A stretch of DNA of 64,000 bases from Urophycis tenuis (taxonomy: Eukaryota; Chordata; Actinopteri; Gadiformes; Phycidae), in NCBI GenBank assembly GCA_036785325.1, contig JAXIVH010000002.1:4681102-4745101 (forward strand), read 5' to 3'. Positions 27,063 through 38,683 of this stretch are shown piece after piece (position 1 is the first letter of the stretch; the number at the start of each line of letters is the position of its first letter). The position numbers and the translations under genes are program-made. The notes under the pieces were generated by a model. That model had not been told where the DNA came from. It saw nothing but the letters and a program-made list of their open reading frames with translations, and ran no database searches.

Positions 27063-28584
27063 ATATATACGCGACAATAGACGCCTCCGCGGTTGAGTTA
27101 CACGTCGCATCTCTCCTGCCAATCAATGTCAGGACTGCAGAGTCACTCCCCATCTTCCGGAAGAGACTCAAGGCCCACTTGTTCAGAGTTCACCTGAACT
27201 CTACCCTCATGCTCTTATCTTGGCACTTAATCTTATCTCTTGTCTTGGCACTTAATCACTCTTTGTAACTTGGCACTTTGACCACTCTATGTAACTTGGC
27301 ACTTAGTCAGAGATGTTGTGTACTAGCAATGGTTAACCTAGCAATTGAAATGCTTGAAACTTGCAATGAAATGTTTCACCTTCTTATGACAAATGTACTC
27401 TTTGTCGCTTTGGATAAAAGCGTCTGCTAAATGCCCTAAATGTAATGTAAATCTCTTTTACTTCTGGAGGGCTAGCATTCTGCGTTAAAGCACAAACTTA
27501 GCCAGCAGGGAAAAACATGACAGCAAAGCGTCATGGGTTCCAGTAAAGTACCAGTTAAAATCTAACACAACCGATTGGTGGCACTAAAAGCCCATTTCAA
27601 AAGCCCCCCAAAAATGTACAATGTGAATGACAGCCGGAGAAGGTTGGCAGCTCAATGCACGACAGGGTTTGCTAGGAAAGTCAAATGTGTTCTACCTGGA
27701 AGTGGGGCTCCTCGAGGATTTTGGTGAGCTCAGCGGCTGCGACGTCATCCTCCGCCACCCTGTGGAGAGACTCCAGGATGTCCGTCACCAGCTCCACATT
27801 GTTCTCCCCCACCGCCTGCAGCTTCACCTCCTCCAGACACTCGTGAGCCTTCACATATAAACACAAACCAAGCCATCTTGAGCCAAACAGACAAAATAAC
27901 TTGGGGGGGGGGGGTGGGGGGGAACCAAGACAGCAAACGCTCACCAAAATAAAAACATCTATGCATTACTTACTGTGAAGTACAGTAGCATAACGCAAAC
28001 ACTACTGTGTTTGCATTATCTTGCAAACACTACTGTGTTTGCAAGCGACATCTATCCTGTTTGGGTGGCAGTAGCTCAGTGTATTGTGTTTGCAAGCGAC
28101 AACTATGCTGTATGGGTGGTAGTAGCTCAGTGTATTGAGCGGGTGGACAGAGCGGGCCGTCCACTAACCGTAGGGTCGGTGGTTCGATCCCCTTGATCCC
28201 CCTCCTCCTTCAAGTGTCCACATGTCGAACCCCACAAATATACCGATTGTAAGTCGCTTTGGACAAAAGCGTCTGCTAAATGCCCCTTCACCCTCATCCT
28301 AACATCCATCAATTTCCAAGTGAATAGGTGTACTTAGGAGAGTCGTGAGTCAAATGTTCCCCTTATGTAACCAGCGAGACAGTGCAACAACAAGCTAAAC
28401 GAGCAGTGGTGTGTGTGTGTATGTGTGGTGGCTGAATGGGAGAGCGGGTGTGCTGCACTTCAAAAACCTTGGCGAGAGAGCAGACAATGGGGCTCTCCAT
28501 GATCCCCGTGAGGAAGATGAGGTCCACGTCCTGAGCCCCGGCGTCCGAGGGCAGAGCTTTGAGGTTCTCCAGCACCTGCTGCAT
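21993..28584 (-). CDS. pals2: MAGUK scaffold PALS2/MPP6
   Basis: A membrane-associated guanylate-kinase-like scaffold that links cell-surface partners to the cortex through modular domains. Eleven coding exons, 5' to 3': 28584-28468, 27848-27696, 26023-25874, 25334-25107, 24272-24141, 24020-23924, 23617-23546, 23405-23244, 23108-22906, 22571-22443 and 22169-21993. They give 539 residues (human 540). Paired L27 domains occupy about 1-110, PDZ 130-210, SH3 217-285 (ending NWWQ), a basic Hook stretch KKKKKKMMYLT near 303, and the guanylate-kinase-like domain from about 340, with LIGAQGVGRRSLK in place of a working P-loop, to the end WVPVSWVF. Residues such as PPFQRKTL and NDNLDKAF favour MPP6 over MPP2. 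MALSU1 is the next gene, as in the human 7p15 region. A 26-nt G run starts 6 nt into the intron after the PDZ exon. Confidence 0.95.
22236..22412 (-). mobile_element. Old SINE copy in pals2 intron
   Basis: The reversed 'ctttggataaacgtgtaaaa' tail near the left end and a B-box-like 'ggggttcaaaccc' word near the right end suggest a decayed tRNA-derived SINE on the minus strand. Divergence makes the limits approximate. Confidence 0.45.
24903..25080 (+). mobile_element. tRNA-derived SINE in pals2 intron
   Basis: Starts 'gggcggcagtag', has the B box 'ggttcgatcccc', the family-specific 'ccacatgttgaaccccaca' and the tail 'cgctttggacaaaagggtct'. It is antisense to pals2 and runs directly into a 26-nt C tract that abuts the PDZ-exon donor. 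Confidence 0.8.
25076..25101. repeat. 26-nt poly-C run (poly-G in pals2 transcript)
   Basis: Uninterrupted C run between the SINE tail and the pals2 PDZ-exon donor. In the transcript it is a G run beginning at intron position 6. Confidence 0.95.
25445..25748 (+). mobile_element. LINE 3' end in pals2 intron
   Basis: 'ccactgcagctggccttat' and 'tgacacactgcggacatcat' align with the end of the reverse-transcriptase frame and 3' UTR of the LINE at 40640-41500. The tail 'ccaagtcaaattccttgtat' followed by repeated 'attctg' is the usual end of this fish family. Confidence 0.75.
26121..26145. repeat. 25-nt poly-C run
   Basis: Uninterrupted C run in a pals2 intron, followed by a short CA stretch. Confidence 0.95.
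27007..27056. repeat. (AT)n microsatellite
   Basis: Pure AT run in a pals2 intron. Confidence 0.95.
27093..27450 (+). mobile_element. L2-clade LINE, 3' fragment
   Basis: Encodes LPINVRTAESLPIFRKRLKA, the L2 reverse-transcriptase C-terminus, then a 3' UTR ending in 'cgctttggataaaagcg', 'tctgctaaatgccctaaa' and TGTAA-like repeats. Its 3' UTR shares 'gcaatggtt..ctagcaattg' and 'aaatgcttgaaactt' with the copy at 60695-60925. It is 5'-truncated. Confidence 0.85.
28034..28295 (+). mobile_element. tRNA-derived SINE with duplicated head
   Basis: A well-preserved SINE (B box 'ggttcgatcccc', tail 'cgctttggacaaaagcgtct') in a pals2 intron. A 51-bp unit made of flank plus SINE head occurs twice in tandem, at 28034-28084 and 28085-28135. 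Confidence 0.85.
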
Positions 28585-30387
28585 GGCTGGAGGAGAACAC
28601 ACACACACACCAATAACTCGGTTTTATGTCCGACGATGGAAGCTGAAACAGGGATTTTCATTCAGTGCAAAGCAGCAACCTCTGCAGCAGCGCAGGGGTT
28701 TGCCATCATGCCACAAATAACAGCCGGAATGAGGACAGAATGACAGAAATGAGAGGATGGAAATAAAGATGTATTGGGAAATCAAAAGGTGACATGATGG
28801 GAGCCACAACTCAGAAAGGTTAATCACCCAAACCACAATGAATGAATGAACATTACGTTTGATCAGCCATTACGGTTTTTGTTCCTCCACCAATAATCTG
28901 GCCACAAAAATCTGCCAACACTTTCAGCACATCATTTCAGAAAACAAAGTAAAAGGAACAAAACAATTTTTTTTGTTGTTTAGAAATGTGATCATTTGAA
29001 GTGTGATACAAACAAGATGGGCTAGAACCTTACCTGAGCCCAATCCATTATTGGCCACCATCATAATTTCTACTACACAGGTCAGAACAAACGTCACCAC
29101 AACACAGTGACAAATCCTGTCTGCTTGCCGACTGACAAACCACCTGGGGAGGGAGGGGGGGAGGGAGGGGTGGGGGGAGGGCTGCAGAGGGCAGAACAGC
29201 TGCATCAGTGTGCATCCGCGTAGGTCGGTGTCAACATATCCAACTTGACCCATGTAAAACTGCCCGGCACCATTCACTAACAGTGAGGCTTTTCAAAAGA
29301 GTGCCACCATGGCGAGAGAGGGAAAAAAAAAACACCTAGGAGGTCTGAGTGTCTCTCCATATTTGGTGTGCTTGTGTTTGCACTATGAGGGTTCATGAGG
29401 GAATGACACAGAGGTCCTGTGAAATACAAAAGGAGGGTGCTTTCAACCCCCACCCACCTTCTCCTTCTGCCTTAAGGTTGTGCCAGTCACACACAGAGGC
29501 CAAGGATGGTGGGGGTGGATTGCGGGGCACTTTGCAAAAAAGACTAAAACACTAAGACTAAAACAGAGCAGGGCAAAAAAAAAAACTGCTAATGGTCAAA
29601 CAACAGGTTTGGTGTTCAACACGACAGCAATTGATTTCTCAGTGCAAAGACATAAACTACAAAATATATCAAACTGAATTACACAAACAGTCCAACAAAA
29701 CATTCTCTCAATATGTTACCATGGAGAAAGAGCAAATGTGTAATGATTAAAAATATTGATATTCACCTTAAAAAAAACATTCTATTACAGTAATATCACC
29801 ATGAAGTCCAGAGACTCACCAGAAAGTTGTGTACTAATAGAGTACAGTGGGCGGCCTCAGAGCCGTTCTCTATGCAGCACTCATCTGGCACCCTACACAA
29901 GAAGTAGTGGAGGAAATAAGAAAGGCTTTGTTTGGGTTCTGTTTTTTTCGACTTTTAGTCATTGCTCAGATGGCTCTTACTCATTATGCAGAATTGTCAT
30001 TCACTCTTTGTTACTTACACACACACACAAAAATCACTGCATTTGTAACATTTTGAACATGCTAAAACAATAAATCAAATTGGGGATTACAGTACATAAA
30101 TTGAACAAAAGGAATTGAACATAATTCCAGGATATGCACACAAACATATGAAACCTAAAAACATGAAACACTGAACAACAGAGATGTAGCAGGGTCATAT
30201 TATACAAACAGCATAATTATGACAGGCTGCACCAGGCTGCATGTTTAACTAAATGTTAAACAAACATGGCCAGGCATTTCACAAGGTCACCATCTATGGG
30301 CTGTACATTTCTTGGACAGCCTGTGAGTCGGGTAGCATAACCAAGATAGTTTGTGAAAACAAGTGAGTTGTCAAACAATTGTACGAC

Positions 30388-30425
30388 GCTTTTCAAACAC
30401 AAGGCTCACCTTGTGTTTGAAAAGC
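30388..30425. repeat. Perfect 17-bp inverted repeat
   Basis: Arms 30388-30404 and 30409-30425 are exact reverse complements around a 4-nt loop 'ctca', in the 5' intron region of pals2. Confidence 0.95.
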
Positions 30426-30988
30426 CAACACAACCCTGCCACATTCTCACCAAGCAGGTGAAACCAGAGATAACCGGTCGGCTAAAATCTGGTTGAGTTG
30501 TCGGAGGAATTTCCATTGAATGGTTCGTTTTAGCAAATACATAATCCATATGAGAGTATAGATCAGTTTCAATGCATGACTGATCAACAAATGTCAGTCA
30601 GTCAAAAGGTAGTACAACTGAATTAAATTAAATGTAAGTGAACGTGCAGTAATGCATACTACCAACATGGGGGAATATACACAGCTACAGCTTTATCCCG
30701 ATGCTTGCCTTAACCGGCCAAGTTAAAACAAAAGGCCCATTGACCATGGCCTGTCTACTTGTTTCCAGCGTGATATCGCTTATTCGTATGGTTTATGTTG
30801 AAATTATGTTACGGTAAGCTAGGTGTATAGCCAGACAGACTTAGCTGATTGAATTAGCTTCTCGTGTACAGGCATAAACCATGTTAACCAGGGGGATACA
30901 CACGTTTCAAATAAATAATGTAACAAAGTATTGAAATGGCGCTCAGTACTGATATAGCGTATAAACCAACTTATACATTTGTACTTAC

Positions 30989-31110
30989 CTTGTCTGAATA
31001 GTTGTATTTAAAAAAGGTGTTGAATGGAGCTAGCTGGCTAGCCATTCATTGGACACGCTATTCGAACAATAACACGACCGTACCTTCCTACCGATAGCAT
31101 GGCTACACGA
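30989..31110 (-). promoter_or_regulatory. Putative pals2 5' non-coding exon
   Basis: On the minus strand 'gacaag' is followed by the strong donor gtaagtac at 30988. It lies 2.4 kb upstream of the acceptor at 28587 that opens the start-codon exon, so it is the best candidate for the first non-coding exon. No TATA box is evident. A second good donor (cag/gtaagg near 29034) could mark an alternative or additional 5' exon. Confidence 0.4.
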
Positions 31111-31129
31111 GCTACAGCTAGACACAGCT

Positions 31130-32880
31130 ATCTATAAGGTTGGTTTCCCTTGATGTATCCGTTTGAGTTATACTATACCTAAGTATGGTGTCTAGTCCAG
31201 TCACACTGTCATGCCTGTTCTCTCATGTATTTCAGGCTCTCCGCCACAAGCATGTGGCGATCGTAATGTGCGCAGGGCAGTGCATTTCCATTGCATGCGT
31301 TAAAGGCGTGTCGACCGCGGGTCATCCTGTGCTCAGCTAACGAGAACCTCCATAGCCTATGGAGACCTGCCACTGTACGACTAGTAACGTGACAGTCACA
31401 CGGAGGTTGTAAGACCCACAGACTCCCTCCAGAGAGAGATAATTGCATAATGCACAACACATAAAGATATAAATAATTGTCTCGGAATTGAAAGAAAATG
31501 CAAATTGAGCAGACATTATTGAAAAATAAAACTTCTTGCACAAGACATTGCCTCTGTAGACTACATAGTTTGTATAGGTTCACGGTTATAATGCCATAGC
31601 GTCAACAAGATTTGCATCAATGTTCTAATAACAATAAAAAATGTTTGGCCATGAAGTATTGACACCATACATCTGTAATCTTTTTGGTTTAACTTAATCT
31701 ATACACTGCAATGATCTGATATTAATATTTCGTCGGTAGTACCCGAGCTATGAACATGCAGATAGCCCTGGTCACCAATAGAGGGCGGTATAATCGAGGT
31801 AGCCTACATCAAATAATGCAACATAAGATTAAACTGAGCAAGTTGATGGAGAAGTGCAATATATAATTCATTTGTTCTGTAACTGCGAATTAAAAGCATG
31901 TATATTTCAATTTCACAAAGCATTACACGCAGAATTGATCAAGTGTTACTGACACTAAGGGCATAATTTAAAAAGCGACAATAGTTTTCTTTGTTCAAAC
32001 ATTTACACCAGTAGATTGTTATCTGAATATAGCCTAAACGATGGGAAATATCAGACCCTTAAAGGTTCTGCTGTGTTTCTTGAGAGTGTTATATAACATG
32101 TATATGCTGGCGGTAGTGCTTGGGACTTTTTAAGAAAAATGGCAACTTTCTGTTGCCAAAATGGCAAATCTCTTTATAAACTAATTGTAGCCATTGCGCT
32201 GTTTACCGAAGTTCTGTGATTGAATTGCACTTAAATTGTTCTAATTGGTCTACAGGTTGATGGGTTTTTTTCTCTTCAGTATTGTCAGCTCAAACTAATT
32301 AACACAAACATTATTATTTATATAATCCTTATTAATTAAACTTAATTTCAAAATACATACACTATGATTGTAACTACCCAAACAAATATGCTCAAATCAA
32401 TGAATTGCATGCATAATGCAACTGCAAGCCCAGATGATTATGTCACCCATTTGTCAAAGGTAGAAAGAATTATGTCATGCTATTTGCAGAGAAGAGTTCC
32501 TTATCACATGCCAGTTAATCATATTTTCCAACTGTAAATCTAATGTCAGAAATGGCCATGACAAAAATGTGTGGAGGCTACTATATTAATAGATTAAGAT
32601 TTCAATATAAAAAGTGGAAGCCATTAAAAAGCAGTCTTTGTATAGATGTGCAGTGTATTCAGATATTGATCATACCTAATAGATTAATAATATCAAAAAC
32701 ACAACTCCTGTTTGCATCATTAGATACATCATTTATGTAACAATATGTAAATTTGCTGTTGAACCAAATATGAAAGCAGGTCATGGTATGCCAAGATGAG
32801 GTACATGGAAGTACAGCACTATTATTACATAGAGTAAACAATTAAAGGGGCTTAATTATAATACATACAGAATACATTTA
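31130..32880. other. Intergenic DNA between pals2 and malsu1
   Basis: AT-rich sequence without recognisable exon, RNA gene or transposon; open frames such as 31209-31583 and 32543-32740 are short and featureless. Confidence 0.6.
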
Positions 32881-32899
32881 AACTTTTAGATAAATAATG

Positions 32900-32905
32900 T
32901 TTATT
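32900..32905 (-). terminator. malsu1 polyadenylation signal
   Basis: Minus-strand aataaa about 120 bp beyond the malsu1 stop codon. Confidence 0.65.
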
Positions 32906-33023
32906 GCTCCTCTATGCACAAATGTCATAAGGGTATTCACAATATGCACAACATATTATACACACATTATACACTTACACCTTTGATTCACGCTTTGACA
33001 AGTGCAAGACATTTGAGGGGTTT

Positions 33024-34209
33024 TCATGTGCCTGTGATTTCAGTGTGTGACTTTCCCTTGGTCTCTTCCAAACCATAAATAAAGTCTTCTGGCAGGACCT
33101 CAGCAGGAATGCTCCTGAGCTGTTCGTCAAAGGAGCGAAGACTCCACAGTTTCTCCAGTTCATAGACCTCCCTGGTCTCCGGCAGCATGAGGTGAAGAAC
33201 CATATGCCCTGAGGACACCAGAGGATATATTCATTTCAATGGAGCCACTTTTTATCCACGCCATTTTTTGCTGTGAAGGTTAAACATTAACGATGCTTTA
33301 CATACCAAAGTCAATGCACTTCCAGTCATCTGTTTCCTTCCCCTCAAGTTTAGCATGGGGCTCACAGTCTTTCTTCATATATTTATGCTTTAAAAAGACA
33401 GCAAGAAAAAACATTATTCATAGGTCTAATCAAATTCTATGGATGTGAATACTGCAGATCAGAAAAGTATTGACGTTACCACTTTAATAGCATAATGGGC
33501 CATTGCGTTGAGATGTCTTGGAGAAATACCACTAACAACTATAAAGTAGTCTGAATAATTGATCTCTTCTGGTATTTTGATGACACAGATGTCCACTGCA
33601 TTTTCCTGACGGAGCAGAGATACCATCACGTCAACATTGAAACCTGTGAAATAGTAATTGTAAAGTCAAACGGTTACAAATGGTATGGTATAAAAAGTGT
33701 CATGGATGTTGCTGTAACGTTTTTGATGGTGGTATGTTTTGATCAGCTTAACAGTGACAGTAGGCCTATATGGAACTAGACTGTATTTCAGATGACTTGT
33801 TGAATTACATGATTGGTTCAGCTGAATCACACACATCGCATCAGCATAAACAATGAAGAGTCACTCAAATCCCTGCACCGTTTTAACATTGAATCATAAC
33901 TGAATAACACTTACTATTGTGGCTTGTGGGACCAGCGTTGTCCTCCTTCTCGGGTTTCTCTTTAAACTTTTCTCCTCCCGTCTCTGATTGACTCAATATT
34001 TCCGAAAAGTGTCTTTGTGGGACACCGGGCTGCGGATGCCTTGGTTGGAAATATCTGTCCATCGTTGTAAACGGTCGGAGACTAAACGTAGTGTCATGTC
34101 TCACTCTGGGAATCAAACTGGTATATTTTACTACTTTCAGATATCCATGAGCAACATCTTTAGAAATTACTGATGTTAACAGTTGTCGGTATACGTTTAG
34201 GATACACAT
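33024..34209 (-). CDS. malsu1: Mitochondrial assembly of ribosomal large subunit 1 (MALSU1)
   Basis: A mitochondrial ribosomal silencing factor of the RsfS/Iojap family that binds the large mitoribosomal subunit during assembly. Four coding exons, 5' to 3': 34209-33915, 33643-33480, 33387-33306 and 33208-33024, give 241 residues (human 234). The N-terminal 95 or so residues are poorly conserved and basic, as expected of a mitochondrial presequence. The RsfS domain begins near residue 100 with FNVDVMVSLLRQENAVDICV and continues through SDYFIVVSG, ETDDWKCIDFG and VLHLMLPETREVYELEKLW. All splice sites are GT-AG. The ATG at 34209 is the first in frame of the exon. Human MALSU1 and PALS2 are both on 7p15, which fits the neighbour. 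Confidence 0.95.
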
Positions 34210-34214
34210 GACTT

Positions 34215-35465
34215 TACCAGGTCCTCGTTTGTAGACGGAAGAAGAACTTCCAATTGTCGTAATCTCATTGGTTTAGTTTCTTCTTCGGTCAAAAATGTTG
34301 TAAGAAATGCCGTGAATAAAAAGTACGCCCCCTGTAGAGTTATTGAGGATATTGGGCTAAAAATGTCGGAGCTATGTGATCAGGCAAACGCATACAAAAA
34401 ACAAATTCCAAAAAGTACTTGTAATCCTTTTTTAATAATTTCAATACATATATTTGGAATGTATAAAATTATATAAAAATATGTTTTACAATACCTACTA
34501 TCCATGAGAAACATTAATAAGATATCAGGGCCACAAGGCTGGAATAAACTACTCAATTTGAGTATGAACTGAGAAAACTTCAACGTGCAGCACAATGTTA
34601 CTTCTGTAATTACAAGTTAAAGGAATGCATCTTGCATAGTGTGAAATGCTGGAAAAAGGCTAAGACTGAAAATGATTGTGCTATCCTAAAGGGTCAACTA
34701 TACTTCTCAATTGAATAGCCACTGGAGGTATGCTGTTGGGACTCCATATCGTACCACCATATCGTACCACCAGCGCTTACGTGCACATCTCCACAAAATG
34801 CAACTAGGTCTGCATGTCGGCAAGCTGTATGAATGCCAGCAATCCTTTTCAACACATTTCTGCCAATGGAATCATGAGAGAGCGCGCACACATGCACACA
34901 CACATACACTCTTCTTCATTGTATGGGAAATGGTTAAAACCTTTAGATTTCGGACCACAAGGGGTGAGTCATTTGTAAACAAAAATGTATTCTGCGTTGT
35001 CCAGGCACTTTCGGACCAAACAGCGAACCTGCCGAGATGAACTACCCCCTGGGGAGTTTTGGGGCTATTTTTCTGTTTGCATTCGCACTGCCAATAGGAA
35101 CACTGAAGAGACATAGAATAGAATATCAATGTAATTTGTGCATACAACTTCAACAACAAAGTGGTGTGTTATGTGTTGTGGGTTTCACGTAAATAATAGA
35201 GTTGGAAAGAGGACGTGCAAACGGAAATGATGCATTTGAAAGAGCAATTTGACTCATGCGTAGAACCATCAGCTTACACATCAACAGACCCTGGAAGTAG
35301 GCACGAAAAAAAAAGTCCCTCATGAGAACTAAAGTGGTTCCCTGTTCCTGTAGTGCGGGTACAGAACAATTAGATGGTTCCTCCAGCGATTCTAATAACC
35401 ACGAAAAAGTTCCTCCTTTCTGAAAATGCCCCTTTGGTTGCACATTGTGGTTCTTTGGATGGACT
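34215..35465. other. Intergenic DNA between malsu1 and smpd5
   Basis: Contains the presumed malsu1 promoter at its left end and the smpd5 3' UTR at its right end. I see no exon, RNA gene or named repeat; a short CA patch lies near 34885-34910. Confidence 0.55.
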
Positions 35466-35470
35466 AGTCC

Positions 35471-38400
35471 TCATTCAGCTGAGCAGTCACACACCCTCAG
35501 TCTCAGGCCCACAGGGATGTGGTCTGTAAGACCGGCCAGCTGGGTGATGAAAGTAAACTCTTCTACTTCCTGAATGGGGACAAACGACATTTGATTTAAG
35601 TTGATCAATACAATAGAAACAAGGGTACATTCATCTGAACTATCCAAACCCAGTAGCTGAAATGTACAAGTATTACCTTTCAACTGTGGCGAAATAATGT
35701 AGCATTGGAGGCTCACTGTAGATGAAGCCAAAGCGCAGTGATCCGTCGAAGAAACGTACCGTTTTGTAATGTTCCGGAATAGAGTTCTGGCGGTACAGGA
35801 TGTAGTCGATCCGACGGCCCACCCAGGGCTCACCCGGCAGGGGGTAAGACAGAGGTAAGCCAACCGCCGGCACCGGGGGCGAGATATACTGCCTCCTCAG
35901 CTCCTCCGTCTCCAAGGTTCTAGGAAAGGCGGGGAATTCATTAGTTAACAAAGTACATCCAAACGTCGACTATTTTGTGGCGCACGTGAGTAGCAGGTGC
36001 TTGTATAAACTGTAAAGCGGGTGAACCTCTGTAGATTTTCTGGGGTGCAGACATCCTCGTCATACATGGTTGGCTGCTCCATGAGAGTGCCTGGTCCAAG
36101 AATTAAAAAAAAAAAAGTGTGAACTTCCCTGGAGGAGAGTGCACAGATTATCAATTGGAAAGGACCTGCTAACTCACCGATCACCCAGGGCTTTTCTTTG
36201 CCTGGTCCGGCCCTGCAAGGGTCAATGTACTCCTCAAAGATATTGTGATTCTGCTCCCGAAGGTCATCTAGTTAAACAGAAAGGTGTCTTGTAATTACTA
36301 CTGCTACTGCTACTACTACTACTAATACTACTAAGTGTGAATCAAAAAAATTCAAAACCTGCCCATACACGTACCAGGCGAGCAGTTATCAAAGTTGAAA
36401 TCTCCACAAAGCACATCAAAAACAACCACTTCATCTGGCCGTCTATGGGAGGCTTGAAACTCGCCAATCCACATCGTTACCATATTCAGCTGCTCACAGC
36501 GAATTTCCCCTTCGCCTGTTCACAATGAGAAAACACAAAACAACATTGATCAACTGTCACAGAAACAAATCCATGCACTGCTGCCCGGTCAATCGATGAG
36601 AGTTCAAGAAAGAACTCTGAGAATTGTTAAAACAAAGGAAAGATAAAAAATATTGTTTTCAGAGCTCATTTTGATTATTGATTGTATTGATTAAAACAAA
36701 GGATACATAACGGTTACAAGTTGACCTGGCTGTGTGGTAATGGAGGCTGGGTGTTACTGACAAAGCCTAGTCATTCAGATGATCATTCTAATCCTTTTTC
36801 ATCACAAACAATAAAAAAACTGTATCCCCCTTCCAATTACTAATTAAATCTGGCAATCATATTATTATATATCAAGAGAATACCCTTGCAATTATTGCAC
36901 ATATATAATATAATAGCTATAATAGCTAATGAAGATTGATCTTCATTGATATTTGCCTTAGTTTTGAACTTACCTTGCTTGTTTGGACTATAAAGTAATG
37001 ACTTGGTCAAGGACATTTGTGTGTTTGTAAACCCACACAATGGATCACAGAAAACTAGCATATTGTGAGATTCACTTTGCTCTGAGAATAACTCGACAAT
37101 GTCAGAGGATATCAATCATTAAAAAAAAAAAATACAATTAAGATTGAGTCCAACACCACATTAAATGAAGTTCAACGCCACATTAAAAAGATAACTTGCC
37201 CTCTGGTGCATGAAGATGTGTGCAGTTAAAATAGCCAACCACCTTCTCCTGTTTGTGATTCTGTCCGATTAGCACCTACACCAACAACAAATCACATTAC
37301 ATTTACATGAAAGACACATGCACGATTTCATCATGTTTGTAGCAATTCAAAATACAAAAAAAACACTAATTCAGCTACTATTTTAAAAAGTACCAATAAG
37401 AAAAAAAGGAGGAGATGTCTTTAAAGATTGTTGTTGTGTGAAGAACCCAACACACCTTGGCACAGAGCAGGCCCTTGGCAGCCAGCTTGTCCTCCCCACG
37501 GCTGTTGGGGAAACAGTGGTACTGGGCCTCCAGCACGGGGAACCTGCTGGCCACAAACAGGCCGCTGTTGAAGAACTTGAACGAGGAGCCGCAGCGCGGC
37601 TCCACCTGGCAGGCGTACACGCCCACGTCGTGCAGCACGTGACCGAACACGGGTCCCAGGACATCCCTCAGCCTGCGCGCCGCCCGCTTGTCGAACACTT
37701 CCTCCAGACACAGGATGTCCACGTTGGCGGGGAACAGCGACGAGACCTCCCACGGCACGCCGCCCCCCTCGCCCAAGACCTCGGGGCCGCTGGCGCCCCC
37801 CGCGCCGCCCTGCTGGTCGGAGTTCTGGTTCGGGTCGCCACCACCGCCGCCACCACCGTCGGTGTCGGTTGGCGGCAGCGCCGTCATCTTGGCCGCCGTC
37901 TGCTCCTCCACGTCGTCGCAGGGCACGTGGACCACGTGGCTGTCGGCTGCCGGAACCTCTCCGTCCGCATGAGCCGACGCGTCATTCACAGCAGGTTTAG
38001 CCTGCTTGTCGGTGGCACCATAGCAGGGAGAGTTTGTGGCGTGGAAGAGGCTGCTGGAGGCACTCAGGTTGCCACAGCTGCTGGGGGAGTCGATGAAGAT
38101 GCGGATGTGGGGTCGACTCACGCCCTGAGCAATGCATTTGCCGATGGTGGTGGCCCGGCGCTGGGTGTGCCCCAGGTTGTTGAAGCGCGCCAGGCTGTCG
38201 GGCAGCAGACACAGGTTGGCTGTGGCGAAGCCGAACGTGGCCTTGCCCTCCTCAAAGTTGTGCCTGGCGTCCTTCTCCAAGGGGAGGAGTGTCTCCACGT
38301 GGTATTCAAAAGGTCTGCGGCAGGCCTGGAGCGGCGCCCAGATAAGAAACCCGACGAAGGCTACTGGAGCCGTGACAAGGAAGAGGATAAGAAAGATAAT

Positions 38401-38592
38401 GGAGCCAAAGAAGACTTGGAAAGGGTAGCGGTAGCACTCGCGCTCTTGTCTCTTGATCCTCTCCACGGTGGTGGACTTGCACACGGCAATGAGGCGGTCC
38501 AGGAACCAGAAGCAAGGCAATATCAAAGCCCAGCCGACTGCATGGAGGCCAGCTAAACATCCATTAGGAAAAGGAGAAAGTCGCAGGACCAT
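35471..38592 (-). CDS. smpd5: Neutral sphingomyelinase of the SMPD3/SMPD5 group
   Basis: Hydrolyses sphingomyelin to ceramide and phosphocholine at a membrane surface. Seven coding exons, 5' to 3': 38592-37456, 37275-37200, 36515-36375, 36267-36178, 36090-36027, 35919-35760 and 35569-35471, give 588 residues. Two hydrophobic segments (about 17-35 and 59-88) anchor the N-terminus. The exonuclease-endonuclease-phosphatase domain shows the metal-binding Glu in CLEEVFDKRA (about 298), DVGVY, GDFNFDNC (Asp443), RRIDYI (Asp541) and LTDHIP (His573). A Gly-rich linker of low complexity lies near 235-280. The intron after 37200 begins GC (aggG/gcaagt), the only frame-preserving choice. Sequence alone hardly separates SMPD3 from SMPD5; the adjacent speriolin gene, as at human 8q24, favours smpd5. 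The family call is secure, the paralogue name less so. Confidence 0.9.
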
Positions 38593-38683
38593 GACTGCTT
38601 GTTTTGTTCACAGCAATATACAAAGTAGGATGGTGGGCCGCAGGATTTCTAGCACCAACGACATTCCAGCAAACGGCAGCACC

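Noticed and set aside
26921..27268. 115-codon plus-strand open frame with Ile-Tyr repeats
   Set aside because: Composed of an AT microsatellite fused to the reverse-transcriptase tail of a dead L2 element.
35673..35759. Continuation of the sphingomyelinase exon past 35760 (VRFFDGSLRFGF and onward)
   Set aside because: Reading on leads to a frame that does not join the last exon; the donor acg/gtacgt at 35759 restores the family sequence YKT-EVEEFTFITQL.
37438..38556. 372-codon plus-strand open frame
   Set aside because: It is antisense to the GC-rich first coding exon of the sphingomyelinase, has no family features, and owes its length to GC-rich codon structure.
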